Part shown: one piece after another, positions 21,901 to 33,757 of the stretch | Layout of the letters: each line of letters starts with the position of its first letter | Numbering within the stretch: position 1 is the first letter of the stretch | DNA from: Clytia hemisphaerica | Taxonomy: Eukaryota > Cnidaria > Hydrozoa > Leptothecata > Clytiidae | Reading direction: 5' to 3' | Assembly: GCA_902728285.1 (NCBI GenBank) | Contig: CACVBU010001140.1 | Span: 358,953 to 422,952 of the forward strand | Length of the DNA stretch: 64,000 nt | The notes under the pieces: generated by a model | Seen by the model: the letters and a program-made list of their open reading frames with translations, nothing else | Told to the model about the DNA's origin: nothing | Database searches by the model: none | Made by a program: the position numbers and the translations under genes

Positions 21901-22215
21901 TAGCTCAAGTGGTTTATCATCGTGTATGAATTTAGAGATGATATATTCCTTGTTCTTTTTGGTGACAATTTTCTCAGATTTGGAATGTTTGATGCTATCT
22001 CTGTAGGCTAGGATGATGCCTCCATGGCATTTAAGAGGTCTACGAAAGTCTTTTAAGGTGCAGCCTTTGAAGTTTATTTTTGGAGGTCTGTTTTTTGAGA
22101 GGAAGGTTTCCTGGATAGAGATAAAGTCTGGATTTTTGGTTTGTATCAGATCCTGTAGTTGATGTAATTTGGATTGGATTCCTTGTATATTTAGATGAAG
22201 TATTGTAATAATCAT
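18984..22215 (-). pseudogene. non-LTR element A ORF2: APE endonuclease + RT, decayed
   Basis: On the minus strand from 22,215 the frame starts with ILHLNIQGI and the endonuclease landmark FISIQETFLSKN. The SDHLP endonuclease block is near 20,850-20,870 in a shifted frame. RT motifs follow: KAPGPDG (about 20,160), VPQGSCLSP (about 19,610) and FADD (about 19,530). The rightmost endonuclease part is separated from the rest by a 714-bp hAT-like MITE (20,963-21,676), and at least three frameshifts break the frame. The 3' UTR runs to 18,391. No RNase H is seen. The clade is not assigned. Confidence 0.8.
20963..21676. mobile_element. hAT-like MITE inserted in non-LTR A
   Basis: The ends are ACAGTGGGCCCAGAGGTGG and the inverted CCATCTGGGCCCAGTG, with a subterminal GGAAATAGGG repeat on each side. 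The flanks TGGGGAGC (20,955-20,962) and TGGGGAGG (21,677-21,684) are an 8-bp TSD with one mismatch. CAGTG...CACTG-type ends and an 8-bp TSD fit hAT. No coding capacity. Removal brings the two endonuclease halves together. Confidence 0.75.
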
Positions 22216-22414
22216 ATTGTTGGTTGGCCGTTAAGAGATAGTTCTGTTTTCAGGTTGACATGGTTCTGGTCTTAGATGGTTTTTTTGTGAAACCACAACT
22301 AGCCATCAGCTGGTCTAGTTTTGGGATGTCAATGTTTCTGTTGAATAAGGTTGAGAGGTATGTTTTTAGTTTATTAGATGTTTTGGTTTCGTCGTTGCAG
22401 TTTCTCGAGAGACT

Positions 22415-23529
22415 CTACAAAGCTATTGATAGGGTCATTAGAGTTTCAGGTAGGTCATTCACTGGTGATTCTTGGATTTTTGTTTCTGCTAGGAAAAGCC
22501 TGTTGTCAAGGATGTTGATTTTATTTACTTGGTCCTGTAGCCCTTTGTTTTTTTCCTTGAGAGATTTATTTTCTTCTTCTAACATTTTGATTTTTTCCTC
22601 AAGACTTGTTAAAGTTTGAGAATTTTTGGTGATGTTGGTCTCGTTTGTTTGGGTGATCTTTGTAATGTTAGCATAGGAAGTTTTGCTTGTTTCTGAGGAT
22701 ATTTCGTTAATGGCTAAGGATAATTCTTTGATTTTTTTGTTTTGTTTTGATTCTTTACGTTCGACATAGGCCTTTTCCATTTCTTCCCTATACGTTGGGC
22801 AACCTCTATAGTACGTGCTGTGGTTGCCTTGGCAGTTAAGACATTTTTTGTTCTTGTCGTTAGGGCAGTTTAATCTGATGCAATCTTTTTTGTGGCATCC
22901 AGTGCAGATTTTCTCTTCACAGGTGTTATGTTTGAAGGAGTGGCAGCTTTTGCAACGAAAGATGTAGTTCGATAAAGGATCGTATTGTTTAACGTAGGTG
23001 ATCTGGTTGTTAATAGGAATTTTTTTGTCTGAGTGTTGTTTGTTTTCCAGGTCTGAGGTGGTGAAGACGATTGTGCCGTTATAGGTACGTTCTATGTGGA
23101 TAATTTCAGTGTTTAGGGTGTTGTTTATGGTGTTTGAGATGTCTGCGAGATCGGTTTCTTTGCTAACTTTCATGAGGCAATAAGAGTAATGGTCGATGAA
23201 GTTTTTGGTGAGGGAGCATTCCATATGATTGGTCTGCCAGTTTTCTTTAGATAGTACCTTAGAGATGTCCTTACGATAGATCTTGAGGGGGGTTCCACTT
23301 TTTAGTTCCCTTGCATTAAGGATGAGGGCGTTTTTGGAAAGTTCGTTGAATAGTTCAGTGGTGTCTTTACGAGCGTTGTCATTAGTGTATTTGGAATAAA
23401 TAAACATTGTAGGTTCGGTGTTTTTGTTGGGTTTTTTATTTGGCTCATTTGCTGTTGGGATGCAAGTGGTCGTTTTTTTTGCGTTGATTTGGTAGCGGTT
23501 GGGGTTTCAGGTAAGGAGGTTTCAGACAT
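22415..23529 (-). pseudogene. non-LTR element A ORF1: gag-like protein with zinc knuckles
   Basis: Starts at the ATG at 23,529. A frame change in an A-run near 23,470 leads into a frame of about 330 residues. A cysteine-rich centre (about 22,780-22,960) has CKSCHSF, CTGCHKKDC and CLNCQGNHS...GC clusters typical of the retroviral-type knuckles of Jockey/CR1/I-like ORF1 proteins. A coiled-coil segment (LEEKIKMLEEENKSLKEK) follows. The role would be RNA binding in the transposition particle. ORF2 begins 199 bp downstream. Confidence 0.78.
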
Positions 23530-23809
23530 TTTTAAAGATAAAATATAAAGTGGAAATAAGTGTGGATAGATAGATAATTATAATATAAATAATATATGAT
23601 AAGTTAATGATAATATATAAATTTCCAGACGTGAGACAAGTGAGTCAACGTATCACTTTTTAGGTGAGTTAGTTGATGTCACTTTGATCAAACTTTCAGA
23701 AAAAGACGAGTTAAGCTATTGCCGCTTTCAACACTTAAGTGATTAACGCAGCTGAGATCACGCTAATCGTGTCTCGAAGTGAAAAAGGTTTCCAGACAGT
23801 AGCTTGAGT

Positions 23810-23995
23810 AGATTTCCTAGAGGTAAACTCTAGAGGGGAGGTCAAATGAATGACCTTCCCTTTAGCTTTACTAATTTTCCTAGAGATAGAACTCTAGAGG
23901 GATAGTCAAGTTAATGGCTTACTCTTTCTTTTCTTTAACTAAGAGTTAAACTCTTAGAGGGGGAGTCAAATGAATGACTCCACCTAAGAGGTTTT
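23810..23995 (-). repeat. three tandem ~63-bp units in 5' region of non-LTR A
   Basis: Degenerate units starting near 23,810, 23,875 and 23,937 share TAGAG/CTCTAGAGG, GTCAA(A/G)T and AATGA blocks. They lie upstream of ORF1 on the minus strand, where some non-LTR elements keep tandem promoter monomers. Promoter function is inference. Confidence 0.6.
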
Positions 23996-25827
23996 CCGAA
24001 CTAAAATAACAGTGATTGCTCACTGCTAGGTATACAATTGTCCGCTACTTACGATGTCCGCAAGAACGTTTTTCCGCACAGGAATTGATTTCTGACTTGG
24101 AGAGATGTTTACCCCCACCCTCGACTCCATGGCTTATCTAACCCCCTTACGCTATTGATGATTCTGATGGACGCGTTGACGGGGGATATAAGCCCTGGTG
24201 CACTTTAAAAACGAAAGTACTTTTAGGCATGTACGCGAAACGTATGTCGATTAGCATAATCCCGCCATTTTACAAATTCCGAGAATTTGAAAAGATCAAA
24301 ACAAGCTAAATATGTAATGAATGGCTGGAAGATGTAAATAGTAAATTTAAAAGTCAAAGACAGATTCTCAACATGAAGAAGTTGAAGTATGAAGAACTCT
24401 TGGCAAACCAATCAATTGACAAGATTGCAAAATGTCATTTAAATGAAACTTGATTGGCAGAGAAAGATACTACAAGACCTTGATAAGCAGTCTATCCTGG
24501 TCTATCCCTGCACTGAGCGAACTGGAACTGCTTGTAAAACGATTTTTTACAGAAAGACAAAATGACTATGGAAAATAGTTTAAAGATTCACTCGAGAAGA
24601 CCCTCTGCTGTCCACATATAATTGTTTTGCTTGAACTGATTTCCAACAGCAATCTTGCATGTTTCTTTATAATCTGATCACTCGTGATGAATGACTGATG
24701 TTTATACATTTTGGCATCTATCTTGTCCATGACCATGGGCATCAGGAGTATGAAAAAGAAAAAAGCATACATCTCCAGTGATTGCTTGACTGGTAGTCAA
24801 AATGAACTGATCGGTGAAGAAGCTTTTTCAGAAAAACTTGAGACTTTACGTACAATACAAACTCACTGCAATGTTCACAAAAATGTTCTGGTTATGGTTT
24901 ATACAATTATGTGAACAATTCTAATCAATTGATGAATGTGTAAAAGCAAGAAACTTCAAGTATTGAAAAAGAAATAAATCTGTTTCTTTAATGTTTACCA
25001 TGAAACAATTCTTTAAACATATCCTATTACCAGACTGAAAATTTATTTATATTGACCGTAAATGTCAAAAAGTATACAAACTAGTATGGTACAGTGTGTA
25101 TATTGGACTGAATTTGACAAAAAATGTTGAAGCTGGAAGTAGTTTTTTTATCGGATTAAAATTTATGCAAACATATAAATAACAAATCTGTCATCTAGAT
25201 TTTCAATATCAATTATGACATGTTAGACTTTTTTGGATTTCAGTTGAATTTATTCTGACCTAAAGATTATGTTTCACTGTCGTCATCATGTGCTGATTTG
25301 CTACATAACAAAATTTTTAGAAAGTTTTCCATAGAGTCTTCAGTTTTTAACCTATTTTGAGGATAAAATCAAATAGGAATACAGTCTAAAGTAACATTGA
25401 CAGATTTTTTTCATAAGCTGTATTAAGTGTCAAATTTTATTATGTTATAGATGAATATTTTTGGACATTGTTTCAAAAGATAGCAATCAACTACATTTTG
25501 GTCAAAATTCCTGAATAGAACTTTAAGATTATATATGTCTTTTCAGTTCAAGTTCTGTTATTTTGATACAAAATGATTGAGAAATTTACTACAAAAAATT
25601 GAATATATATCTCTGTTTTTTTTTGTAAATGTCACATTTTCTTTGGAGCAAAGCTGTTTCATTTTAAAGCATCTGATACTTTGAAGCTGAAAGGACTGAT
25701 AAAACAAGATTAATTTTTGGAACTTTTTTCAATCAAAAATTAGGAACCATTAAAGGCAAAAATAAAATTTGGAATTATTGTACTTTACCTTCACTGTTCT
25801 CGAGACTTGACAAAATTGATAATAATA
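23996..25827. other. no gene recognised
   Basis: AT-rich DNA inside the composite insertion. I see no coding frame with protein-like composition. The 5' end of non-LTR A is probably somewhere near 24,000-24,250 but is not marked by a clear boundary. Confidence 0.5.
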
Positions 25828-26143
25828 CCTTGAAGGAAGGAAGAAATTTTGGCAGGAAGGAATTCAATTTGGCGGGTGGTTGAAAAAGTTTTTTCAGAGG
25901 AATTTAATTTGACGGATTGCTAGAAAAAAGAAATTAGGCGAGAATTTAATTTGGCGGTTGAAGGAAATTTTTGGCCAAAAATTGTTACCAAATAAGCAAA
26001 AACCTGTTTTTAAGGCCTGAAATAGCACAAATTTGGAGAATACACGAGATAAATTAAATTTGGCGGGAATTTAATTTGACGTATGGCGGAATTCCTGGTA
26101 AATCCGCCAAATTTTATTTCCGTCATAATTTATTCCTTTAAGG
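25828..26143. mobile_element. TA-flanked MITE with GGCGGAATTTAATTTGGCGG motifs
   Basis: The ends CCTTGAAGGAA and TTCCTTTAAGG are inverted and flanked by TA (25,826-25,827 and 26,144-26,145). The interior repeats AATTTAATTTGGCGG in both orientations. It is a relative of the element at 45,835-46,061. Confidence 0.75.
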
Positions 26144-26770
26144 TAGTCCTTGATTACAACCGACCTATTTTTAATATTGAAATTCAACAAAATCTAATAT
26201 TATTTTCAAGCCTTTCCCATGAACATTTTTCATTGGACCAGTAAATATTTCTAACTTTTTTTGTTAATTGAATAAAACGAAATGTTCCAAGTTTATTAAA
26301 GTTTCATGTAAAATGTATTCCTGCAGATTTCTTTTGATCATCTGCCAAATCTCTAAAAAACTTATTACGCCATGTTTTTATTATCAAAACCCTGAGTTGA
26401 AAATCGTTTAAAGATTCACAAGAAAAATCTTAAAAATGGCACGTATAAAGATTCACACAAGAATATCAAATTCATTTTACTAGTCAGAAAACTCATATTA
26501 CTGTAATTAGAATTTAACTCCAAACTCTATACAATGATTCATAGCTAGCATTAAAATTTTCATAAAATTTCAAATGGGTATTTTACATAATTCAATGTGT
26601 TCTCTAAATAAATAAATAAATTCTTAATGAATGATGATATAGTAACAGAACAAAATTCACCAAAATTAGTTATCGCCAAAATTGAAAGAATTGCTTCCTC
26701 ACCTTGCCTCACCATAATAAGGGCCCCTAATAAGTTCTTGCCAGAATTAAAATTTCCAGTGATTTTCCCA
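26144..26770. other. no gene recognised
   Basis: AT-rich DNA between two MITEs. Nothing supportable seen. Confidence 0.5.
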
Positions 26771-27180
26771 AGGGGCCGTCCACATAGTACGTACACACTA
26801 AGGGGGAGAGAGGGTGTCTTCTCAAAAGCATATGCTTGCGTACAGAGGGGAAGGGGTCGAAAGAAAAAGTAAGTACGCAGAAAAAAAAAATTCACAGCCC
26901 TTTTTTTGCTTGTAAAATTGGTTGAAAGAGAATAAAAAGAGAATTATTATTCGCTTGTTCCTTACAAAATATCAGCTGTTTCTCTCTCATAGAAAAAGGG
27001 GAAAACCCAAGCCTTTTGAATTGGATTTTTTTTTCAGCCAGGGGGGGGGGGGGTGTGAATGAAAAAAGTACGTACTCACCAGGGGGTATAGCTATTTGCA
27101 TCTGCTTGCCTATAGGGGGAGGGGTATATATACTCAATTTTTGATATTTTAGTGGGTACGTACTATATGGACGGCCCCTA
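26771..27180. mobile_element. MITE with AGGGGCCGTCCACATAGTAC ends
   Basis: The left end AGGGGCCGTCCACATAGTAC and the matching inverted right end (TACTATATGGACGGCCCCT) define inverted repeats of about 30 bp including a GTACGTAC block. The interior is G-rich on the plus strand and non-coding. No convincing TSD was found. Confidence 0.75.
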
Positions 27181-28363
27181 GTAACAACAAAGTTCTATTT
27201 GAAACACTAATTTTTTAGCATAAAAGAACCACTTTATATACTATGTGCTATTTTCCCAAATTAGTTTTTGCCATAAATTAAAAATTGGATTTCTCTTCAA
27301 AACCACATTTATAAAAAATTCTATTTTATTTAGCTCCTTGCCAAAATAAGTAAAATAAGTTCTCTCCAAAGTAATTGTATTCCCCAAATTCTTATTTTTT
27401 CGCAATTTTTGCCTCTTGCTGATTTCACCATTTTATCTCCAATTGTCCCTTTTCGTTAAATAATTGTTTTTCAGTGAAGTGAAAGTAACAAAGATCAAGC
27501 ATTTTCACTCTTAATTGTTACACAGTCCATAAAGTGTCCATCAATCTTTTCTTTCTTATTATTTAAACCAGTTAAACATCATACAGTGGCCAAATGTTTA
27601 AAATTAACTTCAACTGACACTGATGACTGAGCAATGCATTTAGTTATTTAGCATCCTGGAAAACCAGGGCTAACAAATAGTGCAATCTCTCAAAGTTTTT
27701 ATAGCTCATGCTTATTCCAATCAGCCAATTAGTCACAAAAGCAAGATGCAATGATGATTTTGAGGACATGATACTTTTCATGTTTTTACACACAAAAACA
27801 TTATGTTGTTGTACAAAAATCTGATTGAATTCATCCTACTGCTACTGTCACTGTCGTTCATCGTTCCCAGCTGTGGTGACATGATATGGGTGGATAATTG
27901 GAGTTTACGTTCTTGAGGCTGGATATAAAAATTCTATCAGCATCAGCTACTTTTTGGATGAGCAGCATCAGCCAGAGTCAGCAGCAAAGCATTAGAGCTG
28001 TTGAAAATGTTTTATTTATTTTTCACATATCTAAAAGTGAGAAAGAAAGCAATAATTTCAAGGTTGAAATTTCTACCAACCCTAAAACTTCACCACAAAA
28101 AAATATCCATATAAGAGAGCCAAATTTAAAAAACAGTAATTGGAAGTTGAGACTTATTGCAAGGCTACTAATTTATTTTGAGCCAGTAAAAAACCATTAA
28201 AAGACAGAGGAAAGCCATTCTCATTTCAAAACAACAAACACAGTCATTTTCTACTTGCATTTCGCTTCCAAATGTCCAAATCAACATTATTTTCTTTTCC
28301 CATGCCAAATGGTCATACGGAGAAGAACTATTTACAGCATTTTGATATAAATTATTTTAGTAA
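27181..28363. other. no gene recognised
   Basis: AT-rich DNA up to the start of non-LTR element B. A frame at 27,898-28,200 has no recognisable motif and I do not call it. Confidence 0.5.
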
Positions 28364-28429
28364 GTGTGCTCGCAGCTCGGCTGTACTTGTCTTCGCAACA
28401 TTCGCAACAAGACGCATTACGAAAACAAG

Positions 28430-29569
28430 ATGGCGGATGAAGTTGCAGCACCACGAGAAATCGGAGATATTATTCAAGATGTTGCTGATAACACTGAAGA
28501 GCCATCGACTACCTATCAAGGAAACCTGAACGACATTTACAGAGCACCCAAACAAGAAGTAATTGAAACCATCGCCAATCAGCTCGACAAAACTGTTATT
28601 CTTAAACTGAGAGAACAATTATTCGAAATGTTTCTTGAGGCATTCAACGAGGTGACTCTAGCAGAACATGGTTTCAACGGAGTCATAAACAGTCAGGAAG
28701 TTCCCTTACACCACCTGAGAGGCAGAAAACAGATACCTTACGCCATCAACGACATATATGATATTGGACTGAGTATTTTCGAAAAAGAAATCGTCACTGG
28801 TCTCCATAAAAGCATCCTGAAATATACCAGTATCACACCCCAAAAAAACTCACAAGGCTTCCAATCTACTATAAATGAAGATAACGCCCTGCTGATTGAA
28901 AAGATAAACGTACTATCCCAAAAAGTAGACAGCATTACAGAAGAGAATAGAGCCCTCAAAAACCACGTCAATGCTCTCGAGAGAAAACTGAATTCCCACA
29001 TCACAAGATGCCAACAACAACAACAACAAGTCCAAGAAAACAGACCCCATCTAGATCCACCAGATGTAACTCACCCACCACCAGAAGCTCCTCAACCCCA
29101 GGTTTCATTCAACACTCCTAATACATCCAATTCCTCTCTACCGAAAGCACCATCCCAAACTACCTCAAATTCATCAAGAGCCCCCACCTTCGGAAAAAGG
29201 ACCACTGCCATTCCCGGAATCATTGGTAACCGTAAACCGTTCTCCCTATTCGTTGGAGGTTTCAACCTTGATCTTTCAACGCAAGATGCAAAGGAGCTCA
29301 TACACCAGGAAATTGGTCTTGAAGTACTGGATATAAGTCAAATCAAAAGGAACAGTCACAACCAATCCTTCAGAGTTGACATTGCTTCCTCAAGCAGAGA
29401 GCTTGCCCTTGACCCAAACAGCTGGTTTGAAGGTCTCATTGTTAAGCCTTACAGACCTGCAAACTCCAAACCGTATTTAAATTATCATACCACTAATCAG
29501 AACCGATATCAACAGCATCATTCCAGAGATAGCCATCGTTACCAAGACCGACCCCAAAAAAACCACTAG
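28430..29569 (+). CDS. non-LTR B ORF1: coiled-coil protein
   Basis: 379 residues from the ATG at 28,430. The N-terminal half is alpha-helical by composition. A coiled coil at about residues 155-200 (LIEKINVLSQKVDSI, EENRALKNHVNALERKL) is followed by a Q-run, a Pro/Ser/Thr-rich linker and a C-terminal domain with LFVGGFNLDL and IKRNSHNQSFRVDI, which resembles the RRM/CTD-like nucleic-acid-binding part of some non-LTR ORF1 proteins. It has no zinc knuckle. The frame is intact. Likely an RNA-binding nucleoprotein component. Confidence 0.75.
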   Translation: MADEVAAPREIGDIIQDVADNTEEPSTTYQGNLNDIYRAPKQEVIETIANQLDKTVILKLREQLFEMFLEAFNEVTLAEHGFNGVINSQEVPLHHLRGRKQIPYAINDIYDIGLSIFEKEIVTGLHKSILKYTSITPQKNSQGFQSTINEDNALLIEKINVLSQKVDSITEENRALKNHVNALERKLNSHITRCQQQQQQVQENRPHLDPPDVTHPPPEAPQPQVSFNTPNTSNSSLPKAPSQTTSNSSRAPTFGKRTTAIPGIIGNRKPFSLFVGGFNLDLSTQDAKELIHQEIGLEVLDISQIKRNSHNQSFRVDIASSSRELALDPNSWFEGLIVKPYRPANSKPYLNYHTTNQNRYQQHHSRDSHRYQDRPQKNH

Positions 29570-29663
29570 AACCGTAACCGACACTCTAAACCCTTTGATG
29601 ATAACAACCGCCTTTACAGACCGACACCCAATTTTGCCCATCCCAATAGATACGAATACCTAG

Positions 29664-32600
29664 ATGAACAATACGCCAACAATTACAGCCATGGAGGAGA
29701 CCAGTACTAAATTTATCACACTCAACTGTCACGGCTATAAATCAAACTCATCATACATTACCAAACTATCCCAATTATATGACATTATTTATCTTTCTGA
29801 ACTATGGATCACGGAAGCAGAAAAACACTTAATCCACAACTACAATCACTACTTTCACGTTTTCTTCCAACCAGCAATTCAAGGAGCCTCCGGCCGTCCT
29901 TTCGGAGGAACAGCTCTTCTAATAAAGAAAACCCTACCAAAACCTGATCTCATTCTAAAAAATGACTTTTCTACTATTGTGAAATTGAACTTAAAGAAAC
30001 ACAACTTGCTCATTATGGGAGTCTACCTCCAATCAACATCCAAAGATCCAAACTGTAAGGAGACATACTTTTCACAACTAGCTATCGTCGGTGGCATCAT
30101 AAAACAATTTATCGACAGCACAGAACCAATTATTCTTGGAGACTTTCAATCTTGTCCAAGCACTCATCAGACAGAAAGGGTCAGTAACCGAAACACCCTG
30201 ACAGAAATTTTAAACAACTTTATTACTGAACACCAACTAACACCAATAGACATAACAAATGGATCAGGCCCAACCTTCACCTACCACCATCTCCCCTTCA
30301 GAACATCTCCCTATATATAGATCACATCCTCCCACACATCACAACAAACAACATCATAAATGACATTTTAGATATCAGGGTACTACCACACCACTACCTG
30401 AATACAAGTGACAACCTCCCTGTTGTCTGTGAATTGATTACCGAACTATCAGATCATCATCATCAATATCGTACCAACGAATCTCACCATATCCCAAATT
30501 ACATGTGGAATAATGACATTTTTATTAAAAACTACAATTCTCTGGTATCCAAACACTTAATATCTTCAGACTTTGAAAACATTGATGAAGAACTATCCCA
30601 TCTACATGAAACCCTGAAAAAATGTGCAATTCAAGCTTTATAATGACCTTAAAAAACACTGATTTTCGTTTTTATAAACACTAAAAACTGGTGGAATTCT
30701 GACCTCAGCAAAAAGAGGAAGGTTCTCCAGCAGATGTTTAATATCTGGAGAGACAACCACTTTCCAAAGGATCCTAACAAATATCTCTTTCAACCGATAT
30801 CGCTACGCTAGAAAGGATTTCCGTTCATTTGCAAAAATGTGTAAAAAACCGATCTACCACCAATCACTACATTAATATTGAAAAAGTTAAAAAAACCAAA
30901 CCTCGTTCGTACTGGAAAGAGATTCGATTAGCTAAGTCTGACGACTCCAAACTGTATACCATTAATAACAAATCAAACATTTCCGATATCACAAACGATT
31001 TTAACGCTCATTTTGACAACCTTCTTAACACTCCAAGAACAAAAAACATTGATAATGACACTTCCAACAAACTCTTAACAGATTTGTTACACAATTTAGA
31101 GAAAAACAGGGAGAATGATTTTCACGTGACTGATCATGATGTTTTCAATGCAATTCAAAACCTTAACAAAAACAAGACTTCTGATCCTCTTGACATTAAA
31201 GCTGAACACTTTATCCACTGCTCAAATGACAAAGTATTAACCTATCTATCTAATCTCATCAATAAGATCCTGAGCTCTCCAAAACTTCCACCAATCCTCG
31301 CAACCTCACACATCATCCCAATCATAAAATCACACCGAAAGCCTATCAAAGACCCCAACAACTACCGTGGTATCAGCCTCATCCCTATCTTAACCAAACT
31401 TATTGAAAAGCTAATCCTTCAAAAGTGTCCACAATTGAAAAAAATCATAAAAGTACACAATTTGGGTTTACATTTGACGCTTCAACGATTCACGCTGAGC
31501 TCCTAATACGTGATACAATTTCTTTTTATAACTCTAATCATTCACCGGTATACATCTGTAGCTTAGATGCAGAAAAAGCTTTCGACAGCTGCAATTGGCA
31601 CCTTCTCTTTCAAAAATTGAAGCTAAAGAACATTCTACCTGACATAGTCCTTCGCTTTCTCATCAAACTGTATATGAACGGAGAAGCATCAACCAAATAC
31701 AAAAATGTCATCTCAACCCCTTTCAGTCTCGCCCAAGGAGTTCGCCAAGGATCCATACTCTCACCATACCTCTACAATCTATATACAGAGGACATTATCG
31801 ACCGAATCCAGAATCTCCAAATTGGGACTTACCTTCCAGGTTCAATCAACACCTCTATTATCGTGTTCGCAGATGATATCATCTTGCTGAGCCCTAATCT
31901 TAGACATTTACAGACAATGGTAGACGAATGTACATCCTTTGGTTTGAGAAATGGTCTTAAATTTAATGCTGCAAAAACTCAATTCCTCATCTCTGGCTCC
32001 TCGTCTTTGCACAATCCAAAAATTAATCTCAATGGTCAACATATGTCACCTCAACATACTCTCAAACATCTCGGTTTCAACTGGAAATTAGACAGAAACA
32101 TTCTTTCACTCAGAAACCATCGAGCTTCACGAATCTCTGAAATATGGGCCTCTACTGCTTCATTAACTTCTTGTGGAATCCGAAAAATGCATCCAAGTAC
32201 AGTAGCATCAGTCTTCCGCTCGGTTGTAGTTCCAAAACTACTCTATGGACTTGAAATTACTAGCATCTCGAAATCGGACTCAGAAAATATTGATAGACAG
32301 TGCCGTTGTGCCTTCAAACAACTTCTCGGGCTCTCCAAACATTGTAGCAATGACCTCAACCGTTTGCTCCTCACAGACTCTGTCGGAACCGAAATCAAAA
32401 ACAGGAAAATTAACTTTATACAACTCCTGATGAGAAATGAAACCACATCAAAATACCTCATTTCACTTCTCAGCAGCTCCTTCTCAGATCGGTCGTTCTC
32501 AATCCTGCAAGATATTTTTGATTTGTGCCTGAATGAAAACATTAGTTTCTATAACTTACTGCTTAACCGTAAATTCTCCAAACTATCACACTCACCAAAC

Positions 32601-32720
32601 TTGGACGATAACAAACGAAAATGGTTGCAAGAAATACTATCTAACTGGCATGTATACGATAACAGAGTCAAAATAAGACAAATACTTGAAGCCAAAATTC
32701 ATAAAAATTCTATCATATGA
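29664..32720 (+). pseudogene. non-LTR B ORF2: APE endonuclease + RT, frameshifted
   Basis: ATG at 29,664. The endonuclease begins with FITLNCHGYKS and keeps LSELWI and ILGDFQSCPS. Frame changes occur near 30,310, 30,650-30,800 and 31,430. The RT part has NNYRGISLIP, SLDAEKAFD, QGVRQGSILSP and the FADD box (about 31,868-31,880), then a C-terminal thumb-like region to the stop at 32,720. The closeness of the frames after each break indicates simple indels. Confidence 0.82.
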
Positions 32721-33436
32721 TTAATTTTAAAATTTAGCATATATACTGATCCTTTCGTTCTGCCCTAGATTCCATCAATTTCCTTGTGAGATTCTACCCA
32801 AATTTACTTAATTCTCTGCCCTAGCCTTGCACTCCTACACCTCCACAACAAAGTCCAGTTTCCATTTGTTTACCTTTTTGGAGATTCCCCTACAATTTCG
32901 GTTTTCTATTATTTCCATTTCCTATTTTTACGTCCAGGGGATTCCATGACAGGAAACCCCAGTCTCTAATCTCGCCTAGCCCTACTCCCTTTGATGTTGA
33001 TTCCTGGTGATTCCCTATCGAGGTATTACCGTATTGCGGTTTTCTTGCAGTCTTCGAGTCCAACTTTTTGTCACGGCCGGATATAAATTTTTTTTTTTTT
33101 TTCCATTTTTAAAAACAGTAAATTTTTATTTAAAAAAAAAAAAAAAAAGATTTTTAAATGTATATAGGATAGACAAAACATTTATATGTTATTTTATTTA
33201 TACCATCTTTATATGGTGATGAAAGAGATGTTAATAAAAAATAAAAAATATTGCCCACACTCAAGCTGCCAGAGTCCAAAGGTCGAAAAATATCAAGATT
33301 CTTGATATTTTCTCTTCTAAAGTACCAGGGCCCTAAACGATTCCTCCAATTATACGGTACTGGCCTCTTTAAGTCGCAGAATCGTTTATCGGCCCTGGCT
33401 CGCGAGGGTGGTTTACCCCTCGAAGGTCAGAAGCCA
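32721..33436. other. 3' region of non-LTR B, then hairpin-rich DNA
   Basis: Positions 32,721 to about 33,245 are the 3' untranslated region and tail of element B, with long T- and A-runs at 33,090-33,150. Positions 33,250-33,436 are non-coding with two hairpins: AAATATCAAGA and TCTTGATATTT at about 33,288-33,310, and a roughly 20-bp-arm hairpin with CCAGGGCC ends at about 33,328-33,406. By TSD logic this last piece should be the 5' end of the first insertion into the LTR. Confidence 0.55.
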
Positions 33437-33739
33437 AGTGACTCAAAAGAAAAATCAGCTCAATATATATGTGTCAAAAAAGTGAGAAAGAGAGAAACTA
33501 ATTAAATGATAATTAAAAAATATAAACGTTTTTTCTATAAGCATATTACTATGTTAAGAACATCATTTTTATAAGAAAATGTGCTTATATATAAAGTATA
33601 AATTGTATGTTTTTCATATTTTCTATAAGAACTATTATCAACTAGAAATATACAAATCTAACAAAAAATGTAAACAAAATTATTTTCTCTTTTCCATAAA
33701 GTGTGAGTTAATCTCATCATTAACTCAGTTCATTTTACA
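33437..33739 (-). repeat. BEL/Pao 3' LTR, proximal part
   Basis: Matches 49,468-49,763 of the 5' LTR closely and ends TTCATTTTACA (minus strand TGTAAAATGAA). It starts with the second copy of the 13-bp TSD of the 15-kb insertion. Confidence 0.9.
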
Positions 33740-33757
33740 CTCCCCCCAAAAGGGAAA
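33740..33757 (-). promoter_or_regulatory. BEL/Pao polypurine tract
   Basis: Directly next to the LTR, the minus strand reads CCCTTTTGGGGGGAG, a purine-rich run of the kind used to prime plus-strand DNA synthesis. Confidence 0.7.

Larger units (their letters stand above)
28364..33245 (+). mobile_element. APE-type non-LTR retrotransposon B
   Basis: Two-ORF element on the plus strand: ORF1 at 28,430-29,569 and ORF2 at 29,664-32,720, then about 520 bp of 3' region ending in an A/T-rich tail (GTTAATAAAAAATAAAAAAT). The start is set just upstream of a GC-richer leader and is approximate. I could not find a TSD. At least four frameshifts in ORF2 show it is dead. Confidence 0.8.
18391..33436. mobile_element. 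15-kb composite insertion inside the BEL/Pao 3' LTR
   Basis: The LTR sequence is interrupted between two copies of the 13-bp repeat AGTGACTCAAAAG (18,378-18,390 and 33,437-33,449), a TSD length typical of non-LTR retrotransposition. The left end is the 3' tail of the minus-strand non-LTR element A (rich in AAAC on that strand). The rest includes element A, AT-rich DNA with MITEs (23,996-28,363) and plus-strand non-LTR element B. The simplest reading is that element A entered first and later elements entered its 5' region. The internal boundaries right of about 24,000 are not resolved. Confidence 0.75.

Noticed and set aside
24566-24914. Frames on both strands with hydrophobic starts
   Set aside because: Low-complexity AT-rich DNA with no motif, splice context or homologous look.
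33251-33505. Short plus-strand frame as a gene
   Set aside because: Runs from hairpin-rich DNA into LTR sequence, with no protein-like composition.
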